A DNA stretch of 61,918 nucleotides from an uncultured Bifidobacterium sp. (GTDB lineage: Bacteria > Actinomycetota > Actinomycetes > Actinomycetales > Bifidobacteriaceae). Location: positions 1 through 61,918 of the forward strand of contig NZ_CALYOY010000007.1 in assembly GCF_945269915.1 (NCBI RefSeq). The letters are read 5' to 3'. The translations under genes and the position numbers were made by a program. Below, piece by piece: positions 55,089 through 61,918 of the stretch (positions within the stretch are counted from its first letter, which is position 1; every line of letters begins with the position of its first letter). The notes beneath the pieces are model-generated. The model was not told the DNA's origin. It searched no databases and was given only the letters and a program-made list of their open reading frames with translations.

Positions 55089-56741
55089 ATGCTACACCTG
55101 AGTGACAATATCAATACCGAAAACAAGGTCTGGCAGGAGACAGGTGTGGCCCTGCCATCGTTCGACATCGATGCGATGCGCCAGGCCACCAACCGTTCGC
55201 CCGCCTGGGTCCACTTCGGGGCCGGCAACCTCTTCAGGGCCGTTCACGCCCCCATCGCCCAGAAACTCCTGGATCTGGGATCCACCGACAGGGGCATCCT
55301 GGTGGCCGAGTCCTTCGACCCGGCCATCATCGACCAGGCCTACACCCCCTTTGACGACCGTTTCCTCCAGGTCATCCTGAAGGCTGACGGATCCATGGAA
55401 ACCTCGCTGATCGCCTCGGTGGCCGGCACCTACCCCCTGGGGGAGGATCCGAAACCCCTGCAGGACCTGAAACGGGTCTTCCGCGATCCCGGACTGCAGA
55501 TGATCACCACCACCATCACAGAAAAGGGATACGCCCTGGTCGACGCCAAGGGTGAGCCCCTGCCCTGGATCGCCCCGGAATTCGAGGGAGGACCCTCCCA
55601 GGCCAAGAGCGCCATCGGCGTCATCACGGCCCTTCTCCTGGAGCGATTCCAGGCGGGCTCCTTCCCTCTGGCCCTGGTCAGCACCGACAACTTCTCCCGA
55701 AACGGGGAACGGTTCGGACAAGCCGTCAGACAGATGGCTGACGAGTGGATCAAGAGGGACCTGGCCGGGCAGGACTTCGGCGACTACCTCAGGGACGGGA
55801 AGAAAATCACCTTCCCCCTGACCATGATCGACAGAATCACCCCCAACCCCGACAGGGAGGTTGGCCGACGGCTCGAGGCCCTGGGCATCGCCGACACCGC
55901 ACCCTTCCGCACCAAGGGCGGAACCGCCATGGCCTCATACACCAATACCGAGGAGACCTGGTACTGGGTGGTCGAGGACGACTTCCCCGCAGGCCGTCCG
56001 CCACTGGAGAAGACCGGGGTCTACATGACCGACAAGGACACCGTCAACGCCGCCGACCAGATGAAGGTCACCACCTGTCTGAACCCGCTCCACACGGCCT
56101 TGGCGGTCTTCGGGATGCTCCTGGGGTATCCGACCATGTCCAGGACCATCGCCGACCCGGACCTGAAGGCCCTGGTCACCCGCCTTGGTTATGTGGAGGG
56201 GTTGCCCGTGGTCGAGGACCCGGGCATCTTCTCCCCCAAGGAATTCCTCCGTCAGGTCATCGAAATCAGGGTCCCCAACCCCGGACTGCCCGACACCCCG
56301 GCGCGTATCTCCACCGACACCTCCCAGAAGATTCCTGTCAGGTACGGCAATACCATCAGCAAGTACATCCGAACCGAGGGGCTGGACGCGGCCGACCTGG
56401 AGGCCATTCCCCTGATCATCGCCGCCTGGCTGCGGCTCCTGATCGGTTCGGATGGACAGGGAACCGACGACGCCGGGCGGTCCATCAAACTCAGCCCCGA
56501 CCCCCGCATGGAGGAACTCCAGAAGATCCTGGGCGGCATTCCTCTGGACGGCTCCGTCAAGGAGGAGACCCTGGCCGCGACCATCAAACCCATCCTGGCC
56601 GACGCCACGATCTTCGGGACCGACCTGAACACCACACCGCTGGCGGGCAAGGTCGCGACCGACATGGCCTCCATGTGCCTGGGCCAGGGAACTGTGGCGG
56701 ACACTCTTCACAAGGCCACGGCCGCCTGGCAGAACCAATAG
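55089..56741 (+). CDS. uxuB: D-fructuronate reductase (mannonate oxidoreductase), mannitol dehydrogenase family
   Basis: UxuB reduces D-fructuronate to D-mannonate with NADH. The 550-residue polyol-specific long-chain dehydrogenase has the nucleotide-binding WVHFGAGNLFRAVHAP near its N-terminus, then LVSTDNFSRNGERF and MIDRITPNPD. The catalytic region is QMKVTTCLNPLHTALAVFG, with Lys, Asn and His, in the spacing seen in Firmicutes-type enzymes rather than the E. coli form. The ATG at 55089 has AAAGGA eight bases upstream, so an earlier in-frame ATG is rejected. uxuA follows after 83 bp. Mannitol or another polyol could be the substrate, but the neighbours support fructuronate. Confidence 0.88.
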   Translation: MLHLSDNINTENKVWQETGVALPSFDIDAMRQATNRSPAWVHFGAGNLFRAVHAPIAQKLLDLGSTDRGILVAESFDPAIIDQAYTPFDDRFLQVILKADGSMETSLIASVAGTYPLGEDPKPLQDLKRVFRDPGLQMITTTITEKGYALVDAKGEPLPWIAPEFEGGPSQAKSAIGVITALLLERFQAGSFPLALVSTDNFSRNGERFGQAVRQMADEWIKRDLAGQDFGDYLRDGKKITFPLTMIDRITPNPDREVGRRLEALGIADTAPFRTKGGTAMASYTNTEETWYWVVEDDFPAGRPPLEKTGVYMTDKDTVNAADQMKVTTCLNPLHTALAVFGMLLGYPTMSRTIADPDLKALVTRLGYVEGLPVVEDPGIFSPKEFLRQVIEIRVPNPGLPDTPARISTDTSQKIPVRYGNTISKYIRTEGLDAADLEAIPLIIAAWLRLLIGSDGQGTDDAGRSIKLSPDPRMEELQKILGGIPLDGSVKEETLAATIKPILADATIFGTDLNTTPLAGKVATDMASMCLGQGTVADTLHKATAAWQNQ

Positions 56742-56824
56742 TCATTCCGGCGTCCTGCCCCGGACCGGGGGACGGAAAACACAAGGGCCGTGTCCGATGG
56801 ATTCGACCGTAAGGAGAGAACATC

Positions 56825-57952
56825 ATGCATATGGGATTCCGCTGGTACGGTGAAGGCAACGACACCATCAGCCTGGATGACATCCGCCAGATTCCCGGGG
56901 TGGAGACCATCGTCTGGTCCCTCCACCACAAGCAGGCCGGTGAGGTATGGCAACCCGACGAAATCGAAAAGGCCATGGCCACGATAACCGGGCTTTCGGC
57001 CAAGGACCGGGCTGCGGGCATCACCAAGACCTTCAATGCCGATGTGGTCGAATCAGTCAACGTCCACGAATCAATCAAGACGGGGTCGACGGTCCTGGGA
57101 ATGAGCCGGGACCAGGCCATAGAGGCCTACATCGAGACCGTGGCGAACCTGGGGAAGGCCGGGGTCAAGGTCGTCACCTACAACTTCATGCCGGTCTTCG
57201 ACTGGCTACGGACAGAGATGTTCCATCCCTGCCCCGACGGGTCGACCGCCCTCTACTACAACCAGCACCAGGTGGACCAACTCAGCCCCCAGGGCATCAT
57301 CGACGAGACCCTGAAGGGGGCAGGCGCCCTGACCGTGCCGGGTTGGGAGCCCGAACGACTGGCCCACCTCCCCGAGCTGATGGAGGCCTATCAGGGGATG
57401 GACCACGAGAAGATGTACGCCAACTACAAGTACTTCCTGGATGCCGTGATCCCCACCTGCGAGCGCTACGACGTCAAGCTTGCCGTCCATCCGGACGATC
57501 CCGCCTTCGACCTGTTCGGATGGCCGCGTGTGGTCTCCAGCAAGGAGGGGATCCAGCGGGTGCTGGACCTGAATCCGAGCCCCCGCAACGGCCTCTGCCT
57601 CTGCCTGGGCTCTTTCTCCTCCAGGAGGGGGAACGACGCGGTGGACGCGGTCAAGACCTTTATGGACAGGATTCACTTCAGCCACGTGCGCAACATCCGC
57701 TTCACCGACCAGGACGGGTCCTTCTTCGAGGTGGGGCATCGGGCCAGCGAGGGCGACGTGGACACCGTAGGCATCATGAAGGCATATGCCGAAGCCGATT
57801 ATCAGGGCTATATCCGCCCCGACCACGGGCGGCATCTATGGAGTGAGAACACCGAGGCCGGCCGTCCGCGCCCTGGTTACGGCCTGTACGACCGTGCCAT
57901 GGGCATCCAATATCTGTTGGGAGCATGGGACGCATTCCGGTATAACCGCTGA
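56825..57952 (+). CDS. uxuA: Mannonate dehydratase
   Basis: UxuA dehydrates D-mannonate to 2-keto-3-deoxygluconate. The 375-residue TIM-barrel protein begins MHMGFRWYGEGNDTISLDDIRQIPGVETIVWSLH. Metal-site and active-site motifs are KLAVHPDDPAFDLFGWPRVV, LCLCLGSFSSR, RIHFSHVRNI and YIRPDHGRHLW, as in the family. AAGGAG is nine bases before the ATG. It is co-transcribed with uxuB and followed by a terminator. The length fits the usual 350-400 residues. Confidence 0.95.
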   Translation: MHMGFRWYGEGNDTISLDDIRQIPGVETIVWSLHHKQAGEVWQPDEIEKAMATITGLSAKDRAAGITKTFNADVVESVNVHESIKTGSTVLGMSRDQAIEAYIETVANLGKAGVKVVTYNFMPVFDWLRTEMFHPCPDGSTALYYNQHQVDQLSPQGIIDETLKGAGALTVPGWEPERLAHLPELMEAYQGMDHEKMYANYKYFLDAVIPTCERYDVKLAVHPDDPAFDLFGWPRVVSSKEGIQRVLDLNPSPRNGLCLCLGSFSSRRGNDAVDAVKTFMDRIHFSHVRNIRFTDQDGSFFEVGHRASEGDVDTVGIMKAYAEADYQGYIRPDHGRHLWSENTEAGRPRPGYGLYDRAMGIQYLLGAWDAFRYNR

Positions 57953-58307
57953 GGCAGCCCGGTAGCAACACCACCAGGGGTCCACTCGTCCCGTCCGACG
58001 GGGGACCCTGTCCTTTGACTATGGAAGAGACCACGCCGGGCCAGGTCTGGTCTCTGGGCGATCTCAGGAAAGGCACCGGATTCCAGACTGGAACCGGCCT
58101 CGGGAAGAAACCGGTGACTGGACCCCATAATAGGGAAGTGCCCGATGAAAGGTTCGGGTCAATCGCGAAACCCGATCTGACATCAGGCACCTGTTCAGTG
58201 TTCTCCATCAGGGCTGATACCCCGATGAAAGCTTCATATGACCGCCTGAGACGGCGGACAGGTTGTGGCCGTTCGGCCCTCCACGGGAAGCCCAGCCTTC
58301 CGATCAA
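57953..58307. other. uxuA-uxaB convergent gap
   Basis: This 355-bp stretch holds a terminator at its left end and no convincing gene. Several short inverted repeats occur (for example TCGGGT-N10-ACCCGA near 58155-58180). Frames crossing it are short and unlike known proteins. Confidence 0.5.
57975..58010 (+). terminator. Candidate terminator of uxuB-uxuA
   Basis: An outer stem CAGGGGTCC/GGACCCTG with one bulge and an inner stem CCCGT/ACGGG are followed by TCCTTT, 23 bp after the uxuA stop. Confidence 0.5.
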
Positions 58308-59753
58308 TCAGGCCAAACGGTCGATCAGGGGCTGAACGCCCTCATCGGCAATCCGGTTCAGGTCCGACCGAACGGCATCGACCAGTCCCTCGATCCGTGT
58401 CAGGTCATGGCCCCAAAGGGAGGTGGCGGAGAGGACCCTGCGGGCATAGTCATCCCGGTCAGCCGCACGACGGAAGGTGTCGATGACCTCCGGATCATCC
58501 TGGATCCGCACCGCATCACCTGTCCTGCCTCCATAAATCCACAGGAGGCAGGACAGGGCCAGGACGATACGCTTCGGGAGACCACGCCCCTGCTCCGCAT
58601 TGGCATTGATCAGGGGGAGGAGACGGGCGACGAACTTGGAGACCGAGTTGAGTCCGATGGAATCAAGAGAGTGCCGGATGAAGGGATTGTCGAACCGCTC
58701 CCGTACGGCCGCCGCGAAGTTCTCCAACTCCTCCCTGGGCAGACTCTGGACGGGGATGATCTCCTCCTCCATTTCACGGGTGATGAAGGAACGCATGGTC
58801 TTATCGGCCATGACCTCTCCGACGGTCCGGAATCCGGCCAGGCGGGCCACCTGGGCCATGGTCGTGTGGGGTCCGTTGAGCAGGTATACCTTGCGCTCCC
58901 TGTAGGGCTGAACGGCATCGCAGGTCACCAGGTCGATGCCGGCCTTCCGGGCGGGAATCAGCTCCTCAACCTTGCGTTGGGCGGCCTGGTCACCGGCCAC
59001 CACCCAGAGAAGGAAGGGCTCGGCCTTGACCATGTTCCGGTCCTCATAGCCCAGCTTCCCCCATAGCTCCTCCGCATCGTCGCGCGGGTAACCGGGGACA
59101 ATCCTGTCCACCAAGGTGCAGACGAAGGTATTCTCCCGGTCAAGCCAGTCGATGAAGTCCTGTCCCCATCCGAACCGGGTGGCGACCTCGATCAGGGCCC
59201 GATGCAGGGCCAGACCGTTTTCGGCGATCAGTTCGCAGGGCACAATCAGGAAGCCCGGCAGTGACTTGTCAAACCTGCGCTTGAGGAGGTGGGCCAACTT
59301 GGCCGGATAGCCGACGGGGGGCTGGGTTGCGACCGTATCCGCATCATCGACCGCAATGCCGGCCTCGGTGGTGTTGGAGATGATGATCTGCGTCTCCGGG
59401 TCATCAGCCAGGGCCAGATAACCCTCCCAATCCCGGTAAGGGTTGACGGTCCTGCCGATGGAGTCCACCAACTCATGACTGCGGACGGGCCGGCCATCCT
59501 TGAGCCCCTCCAGGATTACGGTATAAAGCCGATCCTGGTCCTCCAGGGCCTGGACCCTACCGTATTCAAGGGGTTGCACCACTGCGACGTTCCCCCCGAA
59601 CAGGCCCTTATCGTTCAGCTGCTGGACTATCCAGTCCACAAAGGCCCTGAGGAAGTTCCCCTCGCCGAACTGAATGACCCTGATGGGCCGTCGGGCCGCC
59701 TTCGAATCGGTTAGCCCCAGGCGGATGGCCTCCGCTTCTTGCAATCTCTGCAC
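58308..59753 (-). CDS. uxaB: Tagaturonate reductase (altronate oxidoreductase)
   Basis: UxaB reduces D-tagaturonate to D-altronate with NADH. The 481-residue mannitol-dehydrogenase-superfamily protein has IRVIQFGEGNFLRAFVDWIVQQLN, almost as in E. coli UxaB, then IISNTTEAGIA and LIVPCELIAENG. The catalytic region is RKVYLLNGPHTTMA, with Lys-x4-Asn-x2-His. The start is GTG at 59753 with GAGAGGAG six bases upstream. Another GTG ten codons earlier has poor spacing. It is the last gene of the kdgK-eda-uxaB unit, 93 bp after eda. UxaB is distinct from UxuB in sequence, so both branches are present. Confidence 0.92.
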   Translation of the reverse strand: MQRLQEAEAIRLGLTDSKAARRPIRVIQFGEGNFLRAFVDWIVQQLNDKGLFGGNVAVVQPLEYGRVQALEDQDRLYTVILEGLKDGRPVRSHELVDSIGRTVNPYRDWEGYLALADDPETQIIISNTTEAGIAVDDADTVATQPPVGYPAKLAHLLKRRFDKSLPGFLIVPCELIAENGLALHRALIEVATRFGWGQDFIDWLDRENTFVCTLVDRIVPGYPRDDAEELWGKLGYEDRNMVKAEPFLLWVVAGDQAAQRKVEELIPARKAGIDLVTCDAVQPYRERKVYLLNGPHTTMAQVARLAGFRTVGEVMADKTMRSFITREMEEEIIPVQSLPREELENFAAAVRERFDNPFIRHSLDSIGLNSVSKFVARLLPLINANAEQGRGLPKRIVLALSCLLWIYGGRTGDAVRIQDDPEVIDTFRRAADRDDYARRVLSATSLWGHDLTRIEGLVDAVRSDLNRIADEGVQPLIDRLA

Positions 59754-59846
59754 AATCGCTCCTCTCCGCTCTCCTGTCTCCACCTCTCCCGGAAGGCCTG
59801 CCAGGCCGGTTTTCCCTATAGCCGAAGACGGGTCCGGACCAGCCGA

Positions 59847-60512
59847 TCAGCCTTGTACCAGCTTCCTGGCCTGCCCGCAAGCATCGGTGACGGCCTTCCA
59901 GTCGCCTTGGCGCTGGGCCGCGGACGGCACCGGGAAACTTCCACCCACAGCGAAGACGTTGGGAAGGTCGATGTACTCGCGGACGTTCTTCAGTCCCACC
60001 CCCCCGGTGGGCAGGAAGCTCATCTCGGCAAAGGGGCCGGACAGGGCCTTGAGGGTCTTGACCCCGCCATAGGCCTCGGCAGGGAAGAACTTGGTGAAGC
60101 GCAGACCGCGGTCGTAGGCCTTCTCGATGTCGCTCGGGGTTGCCGTTCCCGGCAGGACCGGAATCCGGGAGTCGATGCACCAGTCGACCACGGCATCACT
60201 GAAAGCCGGGGAGACTATTCCCCTGCAACCCGCCTGGATGGCCTGGCGGGCCTGATCCACCGTATGCACGGTCCCAGCCACCAGTGTCACCTCGGGCACC
60301 TGTTCGTGAATGGCCTCCATCCCATCCAAGGCGGCCGAGGACCGGAAGGTCACCTCGGCGATCGGTACCCCGCCTGCAGCCAAGGCCCTGGCCAGCGGGA
60401 CCGCTTCTTCGGCGGAATGCAGGGTGACCAGGGGAACCACCTTGATCTTACGGATCAGGTCGATCAGTCCGGTCTCATCCTCCAGAACACCCGACTTGTC
60501 AAACTCGCTCAT
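59847..60512 (-). CDS. eda: KDPG/KHG aldolase
   Basis: Eda cleaves 2-keto-3-deoxy-6-phosphogluconate to pyruvate and glyceraldehyde-3-phosphate. The 221-residue TIM-barrel protein has the catalytic Glu in PIAEVTFRS, the Schiff-base lysine in RFTKFFPAEAYGGVKTLKAL and FLPTGGVGLKNVREYI. The family length is about 210. The ATG at 60512 has AAGGAAG seven bases upstream, and an earlier in-frame ATG is rejected. It lies between kdgK and uxaB in one unit. The enzyme is not part of the classical bifid shunt. Confidence 0.95.
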   Translation of the reverse strand: MSEFDKSGVLEDETGLIDLIRKIKVVPLVTLHSAEEAVPLARALAAGGVPIAEVTFRSSAALDGMEAIHEQVPEVTLVAGTVHTVDQARQAIQAGCRGIVSPAFSDAVVDWCIDSRIPVLPGTATPSDIEKAYDRGLRFTKFFPAEAYGGVKTLKALSGPFAEMSFLPTGGVGLKNVREYIDLPNVFAVGGSFPVPSAAQRQGDWKAVTDACGQARKLVQG

Positions 60513-60587
60513 ACTTGCTTCCTTCTCTTGTGGAATCCGTCGTTCATCTTCAAGCAACACGCCCGGTCGGGGCATCCCCGCACCAGT

Positions 60588-61592
60588 TCAGACGACCTGC
60601 CGTACAGCTGCACGCTGGTGACTGGCCATGAAGTCCTCCAGCTCGGCCTTGGTGGGCAGGCCCTCGTTATCGGAGACCACCTGGGTCTGCATGGCCCCGA
60701 TGGCACACCCACGTTCCAGAGCCTCCGACATGGGTCGTCCCTCCAGGAGGGCGGACAGGACCCCGGCCGCGAAACCATCTCCGGCACCGACCGTATCCAC
60801 GACCGCATCAACCTTGAAACCAGGAACGTAAACACACTCGTGGCCGTCCGTTGCATAGGCCCCGTCGGGGCCATCCTTGACGACCGCGTAATGGGCGCCG
60901 TTGTCGATGAAAGCCTGACCGATGTCGCGCACCTTTTCCAGGCCGAACAGGTGCTTGCCCTCGGAGATGCCCGGCAGGACAAGGTCGGCCTTGGAGCTCA
61001 GGGCCAGAAGGGTCTGCTTCATCTGCCCATCGCTCTTCCAGAGGGCGGGGCGCTCGTTGGGATCGAAGGAGACAAAGACATGGTTGGCCCGGGACTGTTC
61101 CATGAGGGTCTTGCTGGCTTCCAAGGTACTGGCTGAAAGGGGCGGGAGGATGCCGGTCATATGCGTCAGGGATATGCCCGTGTAGTCGATGCTCTTAATC
61201 TCGGCGGGACCGATGGCCGAGGCTGCCGAATCTTTACGGAAGTAATAGGTCTTGGGATCGCCCTGCTCGACCTTGGTCTTCATCATGAAGCCTGTGGAGC
61301 GGGTGGTATCCACCCCGACCAGAGAGGTATCCAGACCGTTCTGCCGCATAAAGTAACGTATCCGATCGCCAATCGGATCCTGTCCGACGCGGGTCATATA
61401 GACCGGACACTGGCCCAGGCGTTTCAGACCGATGGCCACGTTAAGCTCAGCACCGGCCACCGATGCACTGAAGGATCCGACCTCACTGCAAGGCCCCTCC
61501 TCACCGGCGGCGAAAAGCCCCATGCCCTCACCTACCAGAAGAACCTTGCCGGGGTGGACGCCATTGACCGATATGTCGTGTGAGACCGCCAT
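60588..61592 (-). CDS. kdgK: 2-keto-3-deoxygluconate kinase (PfkB family)
   Basis: KdgK phosphorylates 2-keto-3-deoxygluconate to KDPG. The 334-residue ribokinase-fold protein starts MAVSHDISVNGVHPGKVLLVGEGMGLFA. It shows the PfkB substrate region FSASVAGAELNVAIGLKRLG, GLDTSLVGVDTTRSTGFMM and the catalytic DTVGAGDGFAAGVLSALLEG, where the Asp is the base. The ATG at 61592 has GGAAGGAA upstream. Other PfkB sugar kinases are possible by sequence alone, but position directly before eda supports KdgK. Confidence 0.9.
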   Translation of the reverse strand: MAVSHDISVNGVHPGKVLLVGEGMGLFAAGEEGPCSEVGSFSASVAGAELNVAIGLKRLGQCPVYMTRVGQDPIGDRIRYFMRQNGLDTSLVGVDTTRSTGFMMKTKVEQGDPKTYYFRKDSAASAIGPAEIKSIDYTGISLTHMTGILPPLSASTLEASKTLMEQSRANHVFVSFDPNERPALWKSDGQMKQTLLALSSKADLVLPGISEGKHLFGLEKVRDIGQAFIDNGAHYAVVKDGPDGAYATDGHECVYVPGFKVDAVVDTVGAGDGFAAGVLSALLEGRPMSEALERGCAIGAMQTQVVSDNEGLPTKAELEDFMASHQRAAVRQVV

Positions 61593-61721
61593 AACATTCC
61601 TTCCATGACCAGGACACCGATGGACCCGACAGGCCCGCTTCACCCCGCACCACCGCGGGAGGCAGCCTGATACAGTCACTGCAGTCTCAAAGCTATGTGC
61701 CTGAAGGAAGGCACAGGAAAA

Positions 61722-61737
61722 TGTTGCCAGCTGTTGC
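61722..61737 (-). promoter_or_regulatory. Shared uronate box upstream of kdgK
   Basis: In the gene direction it is GCAACAGCTGGCAACA, 129 bp before the ATG. It directly follows the hairpin at 61736-61767, and a small 7-bp hairpin (TGTGCCT/AGGCACA) lies just after it. Confidence 0.55.
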
Positions 61738-61767
61738 TTGTTCCCGACAACGGCATCGGGAACAAGC
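61736..61767 (-). terminator. Hairpin downstream of the right-edge gene
   Basis: A perfect 12-bp stem (GCTTGTTCCCGA with its complement) and an 8-nt loop lie about 90 bp after the stop of the partial right-edge gene. There is no T-run. Confidence 0.5.
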
Positions 61768-61858
61768 AGGCATTCAGATTCGCGATATAAGCGATACGGT
61801 CACCGAATCACTCCAGCACCGACCGATGCCGGGGCGACCACACCGGATGCGACTCCTG

Positions 61859-61918
61859 TCAGACCAGGTTGATGCCGGGTGTGACCGGCTCGGGGACCAG
61901 ATGGATGCCGAAGGTCCG
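61859..61918 (-). CDS. C-terminal end of an unidentified gene (runs off the right edge)
   Basis: A minus-strand frame open from the window edge encodes RTFGIHLVPEPVTPGINLV and then stops with TGA at 61859-61861. The 19 residues look like the C-terminal strand of a globular protein. A hairpin follows downstream and kdgK comes next in the same direction. The tail is too short to name the family. It could be a coincidental open frame. Confidence 0.4.
   Translation of the reverse strand, partial: RTFGIHLVPEPVTPGINLV

Overview
The window looks like a bifidobacterial chromosome segment (Bifidobacterium or a close Bifidobacteriaceae relative). The evidence is the high G+C content, an uninterrupted S10-spc-type ribosomal gene cluster, bifunctional adhE next to rpsJ, the rbfA-infB-nusA block near truA, a fdxA-dapC pair, and actinobacterial-type ribosomal proteins such as a short zinc-binding S14. 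The species cannot be read from the sequence. The uronate genes suggest a plant- or pollen-associated lineage, but that is inference.

Left part (1-13.6 kb, mostly minus strand): truB (cut by the window edge), rbfA, infB and nusA; a lipoprotein gene; a divergent TetR/MFS drug-efflux-like pair; tRNA-Ser(CGA); truA; then rplQ, rpoA, rpsK, rpsM, rpmJ and infA. From 13.9 to 25.6 kb lies an accessory block set between infA and adk, which are normally neighbours. It holds hsp20 with an HspR-type (HAIR) operator, gdhA, a heterodimeric ABC exporter with a 12-base C tract in its upstream region, and a sugar locus. The sugar locus has an apiosidase-like glycoside hydrolase and a GPH symporter in one operon, a TetR-family regulator, and a divergent MFS transporter. 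Both of its promoters carry the same inverted repeat, TTACT-N4-AGTAA.

From 25.7 to 37.7 kb runs the main ribosomal cluster, read on the minus strand from rpsJ to adk. It is followed by adhE with a Rex-like operator, rpsI-rplM, a HEAT-like protein, a YigZ-family protein, tRNA-Ser(GCU), dinB, and an amino-acid permease-fdxA-dapC operon.

From 48.8 kb to the right end is a complete hexuronate degradation cluster: uxaA, uxaC, two tandem LacI-type regulators, uxuB-uxuA, and kdgK-eda-uxaB. Together they would convert glucuronate and galacturonate to 2-keto-3-deoxygluconate, then KDPG, then pyruvate plus glyceraldehyde-3-phosphate. This Entner-Doudoroff-type route bypasses the usual bifid shunt. A shared box, GCAA-N6-GCAAC, lies upstream of each of the four transcription units and always faces the same way relative to the gene. 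It is a candidate, undescribed regulatory site for this regulon. No uronate transporter is visible. A gene whose C-terminus is cut by the right edge may continue the cluster.
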